64,000 nt of DNA from Nevskia sp. (GTDB lineage Bacteria; Pseudomonadota; Gammaproteobacteria; Nevskiales; Nevskiaceae): positions 62,001-126,000 of the forward strand of contig JARLJS010000151.1 of the NCBI GenBank assembly GCA_031291075.1. Reading direction: 5' to 3'. The position numbers and the translations under genes are program-made. The notes below the pieces were generated by a model, which saw only the letters and a list, made by a program, of their open reading frames with translations, made no database searches and was not told where the DNA came from. Below, piece by piece: positions 54,089 to 62,632 of the stretch. Numbering within the stretch: position 1 is the stretch's first letter; every line of letters starts with the position of its first letter.

Positions 54089-54904
54089 TCAGACGAACGA
54101 TTCTTCACCCTGCAATTTGGTCCGATGCAACAAGCGGCCCGACTTCGGATCGTACGGTGTCGCGCGATGCATGGTCCCGGTGTTGTCCCAGATGACGGTG
54201 TCGCCAACCGACCATTTGTGGCGGTAGACGAACTGGGGTTGGGTTGCCCACTCGCGCAGGCGCACCAGCAGGGCGGCGCTCTTGCGGTAGTCCATATCGA
54301 CGACGTGCCGTGCCGTGCAGCCGATCACCAGGGACTTGCGTCCCGAGCGGTGCTTCCACACCAGCGGCAATTCCTGGTCGCCGATGGACATCATGCCCTT
54401 GAGCACTTGCGAATTCGGCTCCGGGTCGTAGTAGAACAGCGAATTCCAGGCGGAATGCATCACGCGCAAGCCCTCGCACTCCTTCTGGTCCTCGGCGGGC
54501 AGGTCATCATAGGCTGCATAGGTATTGCAGAACTCGGTATCGCCCCCGCTTGGGGAGAGCACCTTGGCGGAAAGGATCGAGGCCAGGATCGGCACCTTGT
54601 TCATGGTGCCGTCGATGTGCCAATACCAGGAGCCTTTCAGATAGTCGGCGCGCTCGTTGGCCGAGGTATCCAGCGTCACCTTGTAGACAATCTCGCCCGC
54701 CTGCTCGGGTGCCGACTTGCCCAGCGTCTCGGTAAAGGCGACCTGCTCCTCGTCGTTGAAACCGACTCGAGGAAAGACCAGCACCCCGCGCTGTTCGAGC
54801 AACTCGCGAATCCGGGCCGCACGGGTCCCGCTGAGCAGCGTCTCCTTGTCCGCCTGGATTTCTGTCGCGATGCGGGGGCTCAGGTCCCTGGTGGAAAATG
54901 TCAC
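54089..54904 (-). CDS. TauD/TfdA family Fe(II)/2-oxoglutarate dioxygenase
   Basis: 271 residues from a GTG at 54904 with AAGGAGA upstream; the longer frame to 55051 has no better start. Iron ligands His96 and Asp98 (WHIDGT) and distal His246 (TMHRATPYD) are present, with Arg257 or Arg261 for 2-oxoglutarate in the C-terminal part. It would hydroxylate an unactivated carbon or cleave an ether/ester with O2 and 2-oxoglutarate. Opens the leftward unit with the Rieske oxygenase and SDR. Substrate unknown; taurine is not indicated. Confidence 0.92.
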   Translation of the reverse strand: MTFSTRDLSPRIATEIQADKETLLSGTRAARIRELLEQRGVLVFPRVGFNDEEQVAFTETLGKSAPEQAGEIVYKVTLDTSANERADYLKGSWYWHIDGTMNKVPILASILSAKVLSPSGGDTEFCNTYAAYDDLPAEDQKECEGLRVMHSAWNSLFYYDPEPNSQVLKGMMSIGDQELPLVWKHRSGRKSLVIGCTARHVVDMDYRKSAALLVRLREWATQPQFVYRHKWSVGDTVIWDNTGTMHRATPYDPKSGRLLHRTKLQGEESFV

Positions 54905-55476
54905 TGCGCGTCTCCTTTGAAGATGTCGGGCGTCAGGGCCTATTGAAGGCGCGAGAGGCCGCGTCCGGAAGCGGTGTCCGCTCACGTCCGCACGGAAAGA
55001 CCGTTGCTGCGGGCATAGGCTGTTGAGGGGGGGGGCTTTCGAAGAGCTCAAGACCCTGCAGGCTGGGACAAAACCTTACCGCGCGATATAGTAGTAGTCA
55101 ACAACGGTGTGTAGTAGTATTGATCGCGGCAAGGCACAAGCCCGCTGGCACATGGGGTACGCCCCTTCACCAGACCGCTGCGAATGCGTCCCTGGTGGCC
55201 GGCGGCGATCGCCGCGAGTCGTTACGGGCGGACCTGGCCGGGTTGACAAGCGGTATTGACTTATGAAACATAATGGTTCACAACCTAAGAATCAGCCGCT
55301 GCAACGCCGGGCTCGGTTTGTGAGCGTGGCAATGCCTGCGGGTCGTACATTGCAGGTGCAAGGGCTTGCAGAGGGCTGAAGAGGATGTAGTCAGAACGAC
55401 GGCCGCAATGCAGCGGGGCCAAGATAAATAATGAGTCCGCACGGGGTGTCGGGCCCGGTAGCCGGTGGAGGAGCAG
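54905..55476. other. Intergenic divergent region, TauD unit and Exb/TonB operon
   Basis: 572 bases with no supported gene. It holds a run of nine G near 55026-55034, a weak AT-rich patch (GTAGTAGTC...GTAGTAGTAT, 55091-55120) with a repeated GTAGTAGT, and the shared 21-bp operator at 55262-55282. TTGACA at 55243 and TTGACT at 55256 are possible -35 boxes for the rightward operon. Confidence 0.5.
55262..55282. promoter_or_regulatory. Shared 21-bp operator, copy 2 (Exb/TonB operon)
   Basis: Same element as 47928-47948, identical at 18 of 21 positions, with core TATGAAACA and TGGTTCA. It lies about 215 bases before the DUF3450 start, next to two TTGAC boxes, so the Exb/TonB energising operon appears to be regulated together with the P450 operon. 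Confidence 0.65.
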
Positions 55477-56247
55477 ATGAGCATCAACAGACGTCGCATT
55501 CGGCGCGTGGCCATGACAACGGCAGTCTTGGCGGGGCTGTCCGGACTCGGCTCTTATGCCGCCTCGCTCAACGATGTTGTCGCCAGCAGCGACCGCTACA
55601 TGGTTGCGCAGGCCGACAGCCAGAAGCGCGTGGACAAGCTGGCGGACGAGCGTGAGAACATGGCGGAGGAGTACCGCGATACCCTGCGCCAGATGGACAG
55701 CCTCAAGCTCTACAACCATCAGCTGGATGCCCAGTTGAAGGATCAGCTGGCCGAGATGGACACCATCCGCGGCGAGGAGCGGACCATCGACACGGCCAAT
55801 ATCGAGATCCTGCCGCTGATGCAGGACATGCTGGCGACGCTCAAGCAATTCATCGAACTGGACATGCCCTTCCTGCTGGAGGAGCGCAAGGCGAGGATCG
55901 CCAAGCTCGAGGAGATGATGCCGCGCGCGGACGTCACCGTTTCCGAAAAGTTCCGCCGTATCGTCGAGACCTACCAGATCGAAATCGACTACGGACGCAC
56001 CCTTGAGGTCTACAGCGGCAGGGTCGAGGACAAGGACGTCGATTTCCTGCGGATCGGCCGCACTGCCTTGTTGTTCCAGACGCCGAATGGCAGCGAAACG
56101 GGTTACTGGGACCGCCACCAGCAGAAATGGGTGGTCGACAACGGCGAGGCCGACGACGTGCGGCAGGGCCTGAAGATTGCCCGCAAGCAGACGGCTCCAG
56201 ATCTCATCGTTGCTCCGGTGCTGGCGGCGGCCAGTGGAGGCAAATGA
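55477..56247 (+). CDS. DUF3450 domain-containing protein (TonB system)
   Basis: 256 residues, ATG 55477 behind GGAGGAG (a GTG at 55465 would add four residues). A cleavable signal peptide (MSINRRRIRR..., ALAGLSGLGSYAAS) precedes a long coiled coil (about 35-105, KRVDKLADERENMAEEY) and a C-terminal globular part. DUF3450 proteins always accompany ExbB/TonB gene sets and are thought to be periplasmic partners; no biochemical role is known. First gene of the operon; its stop overlaps the next start as ATGA. Confidence 0.88.
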   Translation: MSINRRRIRRVAMTTAVLAGLSGLGSYAASLNDVVASSDRYMVAQADSQKRVDKLADERENMAEEYRDTLRQMDSLKLYNHQLDAQLKDQLAEMDTIRGEERTIDTANIEILPLMQDMLATLKQFIELDMPFLLEERKARIAKLEEMMPRADVTVSEKFRRIVETYQIEIDYGRTLEVYSGRVEDKDVDFLRIGRTALLFQTPNGSETGYWDRHQQKWVVDNGEADDVRQGLKIARKQTAPDLIVAPVLAAASGGK

Positions 56248-57638
56248 GCATGTTATCCGTACATTCCAGGTCGGGCGCCCGGATCACCGCGGTACTGGCC
56301 TTCGCTCTACCGTTCGTTTGCGGCCAGGCCGTGGCGCAGAAGGCCGCGACCGTAGATGATCTGCTGCAACAGGTAAAGAACGCCGACGTCCGCGACGCGG
56401 CCCTGAACAGCAAGCGCGAACAGGAGTTCGCGTCCGCGCGCGATCAGCAGGCCAAACTACTGTCGGACGCCAAGAGCGCCAAGGCGGCCCTCGACGCCCA
56501 GTCGGCGGCAATGCAGAAGCAGTTCGAGCAGAACGACAAGGAAATCACCCAGCTGACGCAGGAGCGCGACTCCAAGGCCGGCAATCTGGGCGAGCTCTAC
56601 GGCGCCATGCGCCAGGCCGCCGGCGACTTCGCTTCGGCGGCGCGCAATTCGATCATCACGGTGCAATTCCCCGATCGCATCGCCTTTCTCGATCGCATCG
56701 CGCAGACCAAGACGATGCCGCCGATGTCGGACCTCAGGCGCTTCTGGTTCGAAATGCAGCGGGAGATGACCGAGGGTGGCAAGACTGTGCGCTTCCCGGC
56801 CGCCGTGGTCGAGCCCAATGGCAACCGCAGCGATAAGACCGTCACGCGCATCGGGCCGTTCGTCGCGATCGCCGATGGACGTTTCCTGGCGTACGACACC
56901 GGGGCGGAAGCCTTTGCCGAGCCGCCCAAGCAGCCGCCGCACGAGTTCCGCCACATCGCCGCTTCATTCGAGCAGGCGACCTCCGGTTATCAGCGCATGG
57001 TGATCGACCCCACCCGCGGCGTGCTGATCACGCTGTTCTCGGAACGGCCGACCGTGGTCGACCGCATAGCACTCGGGGGCTGGGTCTCCTACGTCATTCT
57101 GGGGGTCGGCTTCATCGGCGCATTGCTGGCGCTGTTCCAGTTCGTCTATCTCACCTTCACCAGCATGAAGGTGCGCCACCAGCTTGCGAACATGAACCAG
57201 CTCCGCCACGACAATCCGGTGGGCCGTGTGATGCTGGCCTTCAAGGGAGAAGAGATTCCCAAGGACGAGAACGCGGAGATCGTCGAACTGCGCATCTCGG
57301 AGGCGGTCCTCAGGGAGCTGCCGCCGATCCAGCGCATCCAACCTTTCCTCAAGCTGGTGGTGGCCGCCGGTCCCTTGCTCGGCCTGGTCGGTACCGTCAT
57401 CGGCATGATCGAGACGTTCCAGAGCATCACGGAGTCCGGTTCCGGCGATCCCAAGCTGATGGCGGCGGGCATCGGGCGCGCTATGATCGCGACCGTATTG
57501 GGCCTGTCGGTGGCGATCCCGACGCTGTTCATCAACTCTGCGCTCGCAACGCGTTCCAAGCGGCTGGTCCAGATCCTCGACGAGCAAAGCACCGGGCTGC
57601 TCGCCGAGACCCTCGAAGCGCGCCTGGCTCATGCCTAA
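56244..57638 (+). CDS. exbB: MotA/TolQ/ExbB proton channel protein with N-terminal periplasmic domain
   Basis: 464 residues, ATG overlapping the DUF3450 stop (ATGA); an ATG two codons on is also possible. An N-terminal signal peptide (ALPFVCGQAVAQ) and a coiled coil (about 50-130) form a long periplasmic part not present in classical ExbB. Membrane segments are near 285-305 (YVILGVGFIGALLALFQFVYL), 375-395 (LLGLVGTVIGMI) and 420-440, with the MotA/TolQ signature PLLGLVGTVIGMIETFQ and IGRAMIATVLGLSVAIP. It powers TonB with the proton gradient. First of two ExbB-type genes. Confidence 0.93.
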   Translation: MSMLSVHSRSGARITAVLAFALPFVCGQAVAQKAATVDDLLQQVKNADVRDAALNSKREQEFASARDQQAKLLSDAKSAKAALDAQSAAMQKQFEQNDKEITQLTQERDSKAGNLGELYGAMRQAAGDFASAARNSIITVQFPDRIAFLDRIAQTKTMPPMSDLRRFWFEMQREMTEGGKTVRFPAAVVEPNGNRSDKTVTRIGPFVAIADGRFLAYDTGAEAFAEPPKQPPHEFRHIAASFEQATSGYQRMVIDPTRGVLITLFSERPTVVDRIALGGWVSYVILGVGFIGALLALFQFVYLTFTSMKVRHQLANMNQLRHDNPVGRVMLAFKGEEIPKDENAEIVELRISEAVLRELPPIQRIQPFLKLVVAAGPLLGLVGTVIGMIETFQSITESGSGDPKLMAAGIGRAMIATVLGLSVAIPTLFINSALATRSKRLVQILDEQSTGLLAETLEARLAHA

Positions 57639-58155
57639 GCTGATACTGGCGCCTTACCAAGCCGTTGCCGGTCTGGTCGGCGCCGGCGGCCCGGCGGTGC
57701 TGTGCATCTTCCTGGCCGGCGTGCTCATGTGGATGCTGATCTTCGAGCGTTTCTGGTTCTTCCGCTGGCGTCTTCCCATGCTGGTCGAGCGCTCGCTGGC
57801 GTCCTGGTATGCCCGTCCCGAACATCAGTCATGGGCTGCACACCAGATCCGCAAGGCGGTGATCTCCAGGCTCAATGCCGAAATGTGCGACCGCCTGCCG
57901 GTGCTCAAGGTCCTGGTGCCCCTGTGCCCCCTGATCGGCCTGGTCGGCACGGTCACCGGCATGCTGGAGGTGTTCGATTCCATGGCCCTGCTGGGCTCGG
58001 CCGATGCCCGCACCATGGCCAGCGGGGTGTCCAAGGCGATGAACTGCACCATGACCGGATTGGCGGTGAGTGTGTCCGGCATGTATCCCGTGTTCCAGTT
58101 TCAAGCCACCATCCGCCGTCAGACCGAGTTGCTGGCCGACAGCTTCAAATTCTAG
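57631..58155 (+). CDS. exbB: MotA/TolQ/ExbB proton channel protein (short form)
   Basis: 174 residues; its start overlaps the upstream stop by 8 bases. Three membrane segments: AVLCIFLAGVLMWMLIF, LCPLIGLVGTVTGMLE and AMNCTMTGLAVSVSGMY, with PLIGLVGTVTGMLEVFDSMA as the family signature. It is the short ExbB form paired with the long one before it. It forms the inner-membrane motor with ExbD. Confidence 0.92.
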   Translation: MPKLILAPYQAVAGLVGAGGPAVLCIFLAGVLMWMLIFERFWFFRWRLPMLVERSLASWYARPEHQSWAAHQIRKAVISRLNAEMCDRLPVLKVLVPLCPLIGLVGTVTGMLEVFDSMALLGSADARTMASGVSKAMNCTMTGLAVSVSGMYPVFQFQATIRRQTELLADSFKF

Positions 58156-58164
58156 GAGAGCGAC

Positions 58165-58590
58165 ATGCGGCGGCTGGGCCGGTATTCCGCGATGGAGGAA
58201 GAGGACGAGCAGGAACACGGCATCGATCTCGCGCCGATGCTGGACTTCGTGCTCAACCTGCTGATCTTCTTCATCATCACCGCGGCGTTCAGCAAGGAAC
58301 TGGGCCTGGTCTTGTCGCGGCCGCCGCCTTCTAACCAGAACAAGCAGAACCAGGACGATTCGACCATGTACATTGCGGTGCATCGAAACGGCGAGATCTC
58401 GATCGATCAGCGCGTGGTCGACCCCGATGCGGTGCGGGCGAACGTCGAGCGCTTCCACGCCGAAAAGCCGGAAGGCCCGGTCATCGTCGTCTCCGACGTG
58501 AAAGCCCCGACAGGGGTGGTGGTGGGGGTCATGGACGAGGTGCGCCAGGGCGGTGTCACCAACGTCTCGATCGCCCCTTCCGGGCTGTAG
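58165..58590 (+). CDS. exbD: ExbD/TolR biopolymer transport protein
   Basis: 141 residues. One N-terminal membrane helix (IDLAPMLDFVLNLLIFFIITAAF) carries the essential Asp (PMLDF) found in ExbD/TolR; the rest is periplasmic (VIVVSDVKAPTGVVVGVMDEVRQGGV). It works with ExbB to convert proton flow into TonB motion. It is the first of two ExbD genes, 9 bases after the short exbB. Confidence 0.92.
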   Translation: MRRLGRYSAMEEEDEQEHGIDLAPMLDFVLNLLIFFIITAAFSKELGLVLSRPPPSNQNKQNQDDSTMYIAVHRNGEISIDQRVVDPDAVRANVERFHAEKPEGPVIVVSDVKAPTGVVVGVMDEVRQGGVTNVSIAPSGL

Positions 58591-58602
58591 GAAGGCTGAT
58601 CC

Positions 58603-59013
58603 ATGCGCGCCCGCCGCCACGAATCCGACGAAGGCCACCATGGTATCGACCTGGCGCCGATGCTGGACTTCGTCCTCAACCTGCTCATCTTCTTCATCAT
58701 CATCACCTCGTTCGTCAAACAGACCGGCGTCAAGATCGTGCGGCCGGATGCGCTCACCGCGCAGCACGTGGACACCGGCAACATCCTCATCGCCGTGCGC
58801 CCGAACGGCGACATCTGGATGGACCGCCAGAAGGTCACGCTGCCGCAGGTGCGGGCGCTGATCGAGCGCATGCACGCGGAGCGCCCGGAGGACACGGTGG
58901 TGATCACCGCGGACAAGGACGCGGAAACCGGGCAGATGATGAAGGTGATGGAACAGGTGAAGGCCGGCGGAATCAGCACGGTCTCGATCGCCGCCAAGCA
59001 CGACGGCGGATAG
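58603..59013 (+). CDS. exbD: ExbD/TolR biopolymer transport protein (second copy)
   Basis: 136 residues, paralogue of the preceding gene with the same IDLAPMLDFVLNLLIFF membrane helix and its Asp, and a periplasmic domain ending VKAGGISTVSIAAKHD. The two ExbD proteins probably form a heterodimer in the motor, as seen for paired ExbD genes in other bacteria. It is 12 bases from the first copy and 11 from the tonB gene. Confidence 0.92.
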   Translation: MRARRHESDEGHHGIDLAPMLDFVLNLLIFFIIITSFVKQTGVKIVRPDALTAQHVDTGNILIAVRPNGDIWMDRQKVTLPQVRALIERMHAERPEDTVVITADKDAETGQMMKVMEQVKAGGISTVSIAAKHDGG

Positions 59014-59024
59014 GGCAGGCGACC

Positions 59025-59657
59025 ATGCGGGCGATGGCTGGACCTCTGCGCTTCGTGTCGGCGTTCGCTTGCGGACTGGCGGTGCTGGTGGTCATGTTCT
59101 GGCTGCTGCACGCCCTCATCGTGTACAACGGCTCCGTGCCGAAAAAGTTCGATGTGCTACCGACCATCGACTTCGTGCGCCTCAAGAAAAGCCTGGAGGT
59201 CGAATCCAGGGAGCGCAAGCCGCCCCAGATGCCGGAAAAGATGCAGGCTCCGCCCCAGATGCCGACGCAGCATTTTGCCATGGAGTCCACGCAGGGTGGC
59301 GTCACCATCGGTCCGATGAAGGTGGACAAGAACGTGGCGCAGAACACCAATTTCGCGCTGGCGGCCTCGGATGGCGACTACCTGCCGATCGTCAAGGTCG
59401 CACCCATGTACCCCGAATCGGCTGCCTCGCGCGGCATCGAGGGCTACGTGCTCCTGCAGTTCACCGTTACCGAAACAGGTGCTGTCGAAGATCCCCAGGT
59501 TATCGAGGCACAGCCGTCGGGCGTATTCGACGACGCGGCCAAGAAGGCCGTGTTGCGCTTCAAATACAAGCCGCGCGTGGAAAACGGCAAGCCGGTGCGG
59601 GTGCAGGGGGTCAAGCAGGTCATCACCTTCAAGCTCGACAAGAAAAGCGCAGGATGA
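59025..59657 (+). CDS. tonB: TonB family energy-transducing protein
   Basis: 210 residues. An N-terminal membrane anchor (ACGLAVLVVMFWLLHALIV), a short proline-containing periplasmic spacer (KPPQMPEKMQAPPQMPTQ) and a C-terminal TonB domain with YPESAASRGIEGYVLLQFTVTETGAVEDPQVIEAQPSGVFDDAAKKAVLRFKYKP, the classic YP.....G..G.V...F.V...G pattern. It links the ExbB/ExbD motor to outer-membrane receptors such as 26422-29127. Its stop overlaps the TPR gene start (ATGA). Confidence 0.94.
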   Translation: MRAMAGPLRFVSAFACGLAVLVVMFWLLHALIVYNGSVPKKFDVLPTIDFVRLKKSLEVESRERKPPQMPEKMQAPPQMPTQHFAMESTQGGVTIGPMKVDKNVAQNTNFALAASDGDYLPIVKVAPMYPESAASRGIEGYVLLQFTVTETGAVEDPQVIEAQPSGVFDDAAKKAVLRFKYKPRVENGKPVRVQGVKQVITFKLDKKSAG

Positions 59658-60973
59658 GCATTTCTATCCCTTTCGTGCACGGTTGCGATCGTCGCCGGCT
59701 GGCCGTTCTGGGGGGCATCCTGCTGGCGTCGATAGTCGCGTTTGCCGGCACGGCGGCGCTGCCGGGCCTGGCCGCGGAAAGGCCCGAAAAGCCCAAAACG
59801 GTCATTACCCAGTCGCTGAGCCAGAAGGTCTACAAGCAGATGGAGCAGGCGCAGAAGGCGTTTGAAGCCAAGGACTTCAAGACCGCCGAAAGCGTGCTGG
59901 ACGGCATCAAGGCCGGTTACGACAAGCTCAACGACTTCGAGAAGGCGACGCTGTGGAACCTGTACGCCGCGGTGTTCCGCAACGAGAACGACAATAAGCG
60001 CGCCATCGATGCCTACTTCAACCTGCTCAAGCAGAACAACCTGCCGGAAGGCCTGCACAACGATGCCCTGTTCTCCCTGGCCCAGACCTATTTTCTCGTT
60101 GACAACTACCTTGATGCGATCAAGGTCCTGAAGAAGTGGATCGCAGTGGTCTCCGAACCGCAGCCGGACGCCTACATCCTCGAGGCACAGGCGTACTACC
60201 AGCTCAATCAGTACGAGCAGGCCAAGGCCCCGATCCTCGAAGCGCTGCGCATCGCCAAGAAGAACGGGCAGCCCTTCAAGGAGAACTGGCTCGCCCTGCT
60301 GCGTGCCGCGTACTTCGAGACCAAGGACTACAAGGATGCGACCACCGTGCTCGATATCCTGGTGGCGCAATATCCAAAGGCCAGTTACCTGATGCAGCTG
60401 TCGGGCATGTACGGCCTGATGGGAGATCAGGGCAAACAGGCCGACATCATGAACGTCGCCTACCTGAACGGGATGATTGGCGCCGCCCCGGACCTGCTCA
60501 ACATGGCGCGCCTGTATATGGCGCAAGGCGCGCCGCAGCGCGCGGTGGATCTGCTCCTGGGCAAGATGCGGGACAAGACCCTGGCGGCGGATGCGGAGAC
60601 CCTGCAGCTGCTGGCCCAGGCCCAGACGATGGCGCGCGATACCGAGCAGTCGGTGCCGGTATTGACCAGGCTGGGCGAGCTGACCGGCGAGTCGCGGAAC
60701 TACGTCTTTCTCGGCCAGGCCTATTCCCAGCTTGGGCAATGGGACAAGGCGGCGGATGCCTACCAATCCGCGCTGCGTGGCAAGGATGTGTCCAATCCGG
60801 CGGGGATCCACATGCAGCTTGGCACGGCGTACTACAACGCCAACAAGCTGCAACAGGCCGCCGCCGCTTTTGGCGCGGCCGCCGCTTCGCCCGCCGAGGC
60901 TCTTGCAGCCGGCAACTGGGTGAAGTTCATCAACGCCGAGCTGCAGCGCGATGCGGCGATGGAAAGGCGCTGA
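59654..60973 (+). CDS. TPR-repeat protein of the TonB operon
   Basis: 439 residues from the ATG overlapping the tonB stop. Signal or membrane anchor near residues 15-40 (LAVLGGILLASIVAFAGTAAL), then about 10 tetratricopeptide repeats (ALFSLAQTYFLVDNYLDAI, LEAQAYYQLNQYEQAKAPILEAL, LLRAAYFETKDYKDATTVL, VFLGQAYSQLGQWDKAADAYQSAL). A periplasmic scaffold for the TonB machine, typical of this operon type. One-base overlap with the propeller gene. Confidence 0.88.
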   Translation: MSISIPFVHGCDRRRLAVLGGILLASIVAFAGTAALPGLAAERPEKPKTVITQSLSQKVYKQMEQAQKAFEAKDFKTAESVLDGIKAGYDKLNDFEKATLWNLYAAVFRNENDNKRAIDAYFNLLKQNNLPEGLHNDALFSLAQTYFLVDNYLDAIKVLKKWIAVVSEPQPDAYILEAQAYYQLNQYEQAKAPILEALRIAKKNGQPFKENWLALLRAAYFETKDYKDATTVLDILVAQYPKASYLMQLSGMYGLMGDQGKQADIMNVAYLNGMIGAAPDLLNMARLYMAQGAPQRAVDLLLGKMRDKTLAADAETLQLLAQAQTMARDTEQSVPVLTRLGELTGESRNYVFLGQAYSQLGQWDKAADAYQSALRGKDVSNPAGIHMQLGTAYYNANKLQQAAAAFGAAAASPAEALAAGNWVKFINAELQRDAAMERR

Positions 60974-62574
60974 TGCCGGTGTTCTCGCCATCGTCCCGTT
61001 TCACCGCGCCGCAGGCGTCCTTCGTCGCCGGCGACTGGAAGCTGGAGCGGCTGACGCCGCCCAGCCGCCTGTATGGCGCCAATGGCTTGAGGACCGGGGC
61101 GGATGGCCGCGTCTACGTGGCGCAGGTCAGCGGCAGCCAGATCAGCGCGATCGATATCGACAGCGGCGCCGTCGAGACCATCAGCCCGATGGGCGGCGAC
61201 ATCGTCGGCCCGGACGACCTGGTGTTCGACGAGCAGGGCGACCTCTACGTGACGGAATTCACCGAGGGTCGCGTCAGCGTGCTCACCGCGAAGGGCGACT
61301 GCCGCGTGATACTCGACCAGATGCCATCTGCGAACCCGATCGCCATGCACCAGGGCCGCCTGCTGGCCGGCGAATGCCGGCCCGGCGGGCGCATCATGGA
61401 ACTGGACCTGGACGGCGGGGCGCCCCGCGTGATCGTGGCCGACGTGCCGATGCCCAATGCGATGGAGGTCGGGCCGGACGGCAAGCTGTACTTTCCGGTG
61501 ATGGGCACCAACGAAATCTGGCGTGTGGACCTCAAGGGCGGCGCACCCGAAAAAGTGGCCGGTGACCTTGGTGTTCCCGATTCGGTCAAGTTCGACTCCA
61601 AGGGCTACATCATCTCCACCCAGGTGGGCAGCGGGGAGGTCCTGCGCATCGATCCGCGCAACGGCGAGCGCACGGTGCTCGCGACCATCGCGCCGGGGCT
61701 GGACAACTGCACCTTCGTCGGCGAGCGCCTGTTCGTCTCCAGCATCTCCGGCCAGGTCAATGAAATTCTCGCCGACGGGCGGGTGCGGCCCCTGGTGCCG
61801 GATGGCCTCAACTGGCCGCTGGGCCTGGCGATGGGGGCCGACGGTGTCCTGTACGTCGCCGATGGAGCATTCGTCTATACCCTTGCGCCCGGCGATCCCT
61901 TGCAGGTGGCGGGGATGCTCTTCACGCCCGGCTGCCCCGGCTATGTCCGCGGCATCGTTGCAACGCGCCCCGGTGAGGTGGTCGTAACCACCGCGCTCGG
62001 TCACGTCGCGCGCTGGAACCCGGCGGCGCAGACCAGCGAGGTACTTGCCAGCGGCTTCGACCAGCTCCATGGCGTGGCGGTGGCCGGGGATGGCACCGTA
62101 GTCGTGGCGGAGCGCGGCACCGGCCGGGTCCTGGCGGTGCGCGCTGGCCAGGTGGAGAACCTGGCCAGCGGCCTCCGCCAGCCCAGCGGCGTTGCGATCG
62201 CGGCGGACGGGACCTGCCTGGTGTCGGAGGGCGCCGGCGGACGTATCGTAAAGCTGTCCGGTGGCCGCGCCGAGACCGTGCTCGACGACCTGGCGCAGCC
62301 GCAGGGTCTGGTGGTCTGCGGCTCGCGGCTCTACGTGGTCGCGGCAGGTGCGCGGGAACTGGTCGAGTACGACCTTGCGCGCCGCGTCCGCCGCACAATT
62401 GCCAGCGGTCTGCCGATCGGTGCGCCGGAGGGCGTCACGCCTAAATTCCTGCGCGGCGTACCGCCGCTGTCGGGGCCGATGGGCCCGTTTGCCGGCATCG
62501 CGGCCGGCCCTGACGGTACGCTCTACGTGTCCGCGGATGCCGAGGGTAGCGTGCTGGCCTTGCGTCCGGTGTAA
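60973..62574 (+). CDS. SMP-30/NHL-type beta-propeller protein
   Basis: 533 residues, ATG one base into the TPR stop (TGATG). The sequence is made of repeated blades of form G.(V/L)Y(V/F)..... (DGRVYVAQVSGSQISAIDI, DGKLYFPVMGTNEIWRVDL, DGVLYVADGAFVYTLAPGD, DGTCLVSEGAGGRIVKLSG, DGTLYVSADAEGSVLAL), the SMP-30/gluconolactonase or NHL pattern. No signal peptide is evident, so it may be cytosolic. A lactonase is possible; two propellers may be present given the length. Downstream end of the TonB operon. Confidence 0.82.
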   Translation: MPVFSPSSRFTAPQASFVAGDWKLERLTPPSRLYGANGLRTGADGRVYVAQVSGSQISAIDIDSGAVETISPMGGDIVGPDDLVFDEQGDLYVTEFTEGRVSVLTAKGDCRVILDQMPSANPIAMHQGRLLAGECRPGGRIMELDLDGGAPRVIVADVPMPNAMEVGPDGKLYFPVMGTNEIWRVDLKGGAPEKVAGDLGVPDSVKFDSKGYIISTQVGSGEVLRIDPRNGERTVLATIAPGLDNCTFVGERLFVSSISGQVNEILADGRVRPLVPDGLNWPLGLAMGADGVLYVADGAFVYTLAPGDPLQVAGMLFTPGCPGYVRGIVATRPGEVVVTTALGHVARWNPAAQTSEVLASGFDQLHGVAVAGDGTVVVAERGTGRVLAVRAGQVENLASGLRQPSGVAIAADGTCLVSEGAGGRIVKLSGGRAETVLDDLAQPQGLVVCGSRLYVVAAGARELVEYDLARRVRRTIASGLPIGAPEGVTPKFLRGVPPLSGPMGPFAGIAAGPDGTLYVSADAEGSVLALRPV

Positions 62575-62632
62575 TCGGCCGGAGGTCGGCGCGGGCGCCG
62601 GTTCACCCGGGTGTCTGAACCAATATGCGCCG

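Noticed and set aside
52578-54227. 549-codon open frame antisense to the Rieske oxygenase
   Set aside because: Same type of GC shadow; the Rieske gene on the minus strand has all cluster and iron ligands.
55026-55034. Run of nine G bases
   Set aside because: Noted as a possible slippage or sequencing-error site, but it is intergenic and breaks no gene.
55569-55579. CAACGATGTTG, one mismatch from the operator family
   Set aside because: Lies inside the DUF3450 coding sequence; treated as chance.
62587-62600. CGGCGC-GG-GCGCCG inverted repeat after the propeller gene
   Set aside because: The two-base loop is too tight for a stable hairpin, no T-run follows, and the next gene begins 33 bases on, so a terminator is doubtful.
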